14,699 nucleotides of DNA from Candidatus Kuenenia stuttgartensis (GTDB lineage Bacteria > Planctomycetota > UBA1135 > UBA2386). Below the pieces are notes generated by a model. The model was not told the origin of the DNA and ran no database searches. It saw only the letters and a program-made list of their open reading frames with translations. Shown here piece after piece: positions 13,406-14,699 of this stretch. Both the position numbers and the translations under genes were made by a program. Every line of letters begins with the position of its first letter. Position 1 is the stretch's first letter. Location: contig CAMAUH010000043.1 of the NCBI GenBank assembly GCA_945861365.1, positions 1 through 14,699 of the forward strand. Reading direction: 5' to 3'.

Positions 13406-14650
13406 TCAGGCCAGCAGGGTGCGCAGTTGCTGCAGCACGAAGGCCACTTCCTCCGCGGTGTTGTAGTGCAGCAAACCGAGGCGCAGCACGCCGTTGGGCT
13501 CGAGGCCGAGCGACTGCGCCAGCGCCACCGCGTAACTGTTCCCGGACCAGCAGTGCACGCCGCGGTCCGCCAGCTGCTGCGCGAGTGCGTGCGGCGTCAT
13601 GCGGTCGCTGACGAACGACACGGTCGGGCACCGTTCGCGCACGCGCGCCGGATCGTCGATGCCGATGACGCGCACCGGCAGTTCGGCGAGGCCCGCCAGC
13701 AACTGCGCACCGAGCGCGCGCTCGTGGGCCTCGATGCCGGCGAACGCGGCATCGAACGCGCCGCGGCGTTCGGGTGGGCCGCCGAGTTCGTGGCCGAGCG
13801 CCTGCAGCATGTCGATCGCGGCGAGCGCGCCGGCGATGCCTTCGAAGTTGCCGGTGCCGGTCTGCCACTTCTCGGCGCCGTGGTTGCTCGACGGGCGCAC
13901 CTTGTCGGCGGCGATTTCCTCGAGCAGCGCGCGGCGGCCCCACAGCACGCCGAGGTGCGGGCCGAAGAACTTGTAGGCCGAGCAGGCGAGGAAGTCGCAG
14001 CCGAGGCGCGCAACATCGAGGCGCAGGTGCGGCGCCGAGTGCACGGCGTCGACGAACGTCAAGGCACCCTGCGCGCGCGCCAGTTCGGCGATGCGCGCGA
14101 CCGGCTGGATGGAGCCACTGAGGTTGCTGGCATGACCGACCGCGACGAGCCGCGTCTTGCCGTTGATCTTGCGTTCGGCGTCGTGCAGGTCGAGCGATGC
14201 ATCGGGCTTGATCGCGATGTGCCGCACGGTGCAGCCGGCATCGCGCGCCGCGATCACCCACGGCATCACGTTCGCATCGTGGTCGCTGTCGGTGACGACG
14301 ACCTCCTCGCCGGGCCGCCACGTGCGCGCGAGCTGGCGGCTCAGGTGGAACGTCAGCGTGGTCATGTTGGCACCGAACACGACCTCCTGCGCATCCTGGC
14401 CGCCGACGAAGTCGCAGAACGCCGTGCGCGCCGCGTCGATCAGCGTGTCGGTCAGGCGCGAGGTCGCGAACAGGCCGCCATGGTTGGCGTTGCTGAGCAG
14501 CAGGTAGTCGCGCATCGCGTCGGCGACGGCGATCGGCACCTGGCTGCCGGCCGGGCCGTCGAAGAACACCGCGGTGCGATCGCCGTGTCGGCGCTGCAGG
14601 CCAGGGTAGTTGCGGCGGATGGCGGCGACGTCGAGGGGGCGCAGCGGCAT
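13406..14650 (-). CDS. Class-V PLP enzyme, cysteine-desulfurase-like (VC1184-type)
   Basis: 414 residues with the class-V aminotransferase fold. Seen: FFDGPAGSQVP (29-39), VFGANMTTLTFHLSR (91-105), DSDHDANVMPW (121-131), Asp201 and His205 in VDAVHSAPH, and the PLP Schiff-base Lys227 in SAYKFFGPHLGVLWG. NHGAEKWQTGTGNFEGIAG and the ending VLRLGLLHYNTAEEVAFVLQQL are the pattern I associate with the TIGR01976 'cysteine desulfurase family, VC1184' group. The C-terminal segment where SufS/IscS carry the persulfide Cys reads VHCWSGNSYAVAL; I do not see the usual R-x-G-x-x-C, so sulfur transfer is doubtful. Substrate unknown. It ends 99 nt before the DUF2911 gene. No Shine-Dalgarno precedes the ATG; upstream context lies outside the window. 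Confidence 0.88.
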   Translation of the reverse strand: MPLRPLDVAAIRRNYPGLQRRHGDRTAVFFDGPAGSQVPIAVADAMRDYLLLSNANHGGLFATSRLTDTLIDAARTAFCDFVGGQDAQEVVFGANMTTLTFHLSRQLARTWRPGEEVVVTDSDHDANVMPWVIAARDAGCTVRHIAIKPDASLDLHDAERKINGKTRLVAVGHASNLSGSIQPVARIAELARAQGALTFVDAVHSAPHLRLDVARLGCDFLACSAYKFFGPHLGVLWGRRALLEEIAADKVRPSSNHGAEKWQTGTGNFEGIAGALAAIDMLQALGHELGGPPERRGAFDAAFAGIEAHERALGAQLLAGLAELPVRVIGIDDPARVRERCPTVSFVSDRMTPHALAQQLADRGVHCWSGNSYAVALAQSLGLEPNGVLRLGLLHYNTAEEVAFVLQQLRTLLA

Positions 14651-14699
14651 GGTGCGCGGAACGGTAGCGGAGCGTGGTCGCGGTGCGAGGCTTACCGAA
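14651..14699. other. Upstream edge, no gene seen
   Basis: The last 49 nt are upstream of the class-V enzyme start. I see no Shine-Dalgarno, promoter hexamers or start of another gene in this short stretch. Confidence 0.5.

Noticed and set aside
1..14699. Defence system, prophage or transposon content
   Set aside because: No transposase, integrase, nuclease, helicase, toxin-antitoxin pair, terminal repeats or CRISPR-like repeats are visible; composition is uniform.

Overview
The window is about 70% G+C and every gene I can support is on the minus strand, so transcription runs from high to low coordinates. I see no mobile element, CRISPR array, tRNA or rRNA. The organism looks like a high-GC bacterium with a large secretome. 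The secreted Ig-like/Gly-rich lipoprotein, the DUF2911 protein and a DUF3634-like small protein together suggest Planctomycetota, but that is inference from protein style, and other high-GC phyla are possible.

The centre (about 3809-11482) is a compact arginine biosynthesis operon in the order argR-argC-argB-argD-argF-argG-argH-argA. Five junctions are 4-nt stop/start overlaps (ATGA or GTGA), one is an 8-nt overlap or 7-nt gap depending on the argD start, and one (argF/argG) is a 25-nt gap. ArgA acetylates glutamate, ArgB phosphorylates it, ArgC reduces it and ArgD transaminates it to N-acetylornithine. ArgF, ArgG and ArgH then turn ornithine into citrulline, argininosuccinate and arginine. 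No deacetylase (ArgE) or transacetylase (ArgJ) is present, so that step must be encoded elsewhere or done differently. At the head of the operon, two identical 12-bp AT-rich imperfect palindromes, exactly 21 bp apart, overlap the argR start region and look like a tandem ARG box operator.

Downstream of argA (lower coordinates), 13 nt away, is a secreted protein with a HELVH zinc-protease motif and a DcrB/PsbP-like C-terminal domain. After a 316-nt gap comes a lipoprotein gene that runs off the left edge: Ig-like domains, then a Gly/Cys-rich region.

Upstream of argR (higher coordinates) lie a 93-residue DUF3634-like protein, a YdcF/ElyC-family membrane protein, a secreted DUF2911 protein, and a class-V PLP enzyme of the cysteine-desulfurase-like family that has no evident catalytic cysteine.

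Overall this is mostly a housekeeping locus with a modest set of uncharacterised envelope proteins. I did not find a convincing new defence or mobile system. The points most worth checking are the argR operator, the unfused argH-argA pair, and the missing fifth step.
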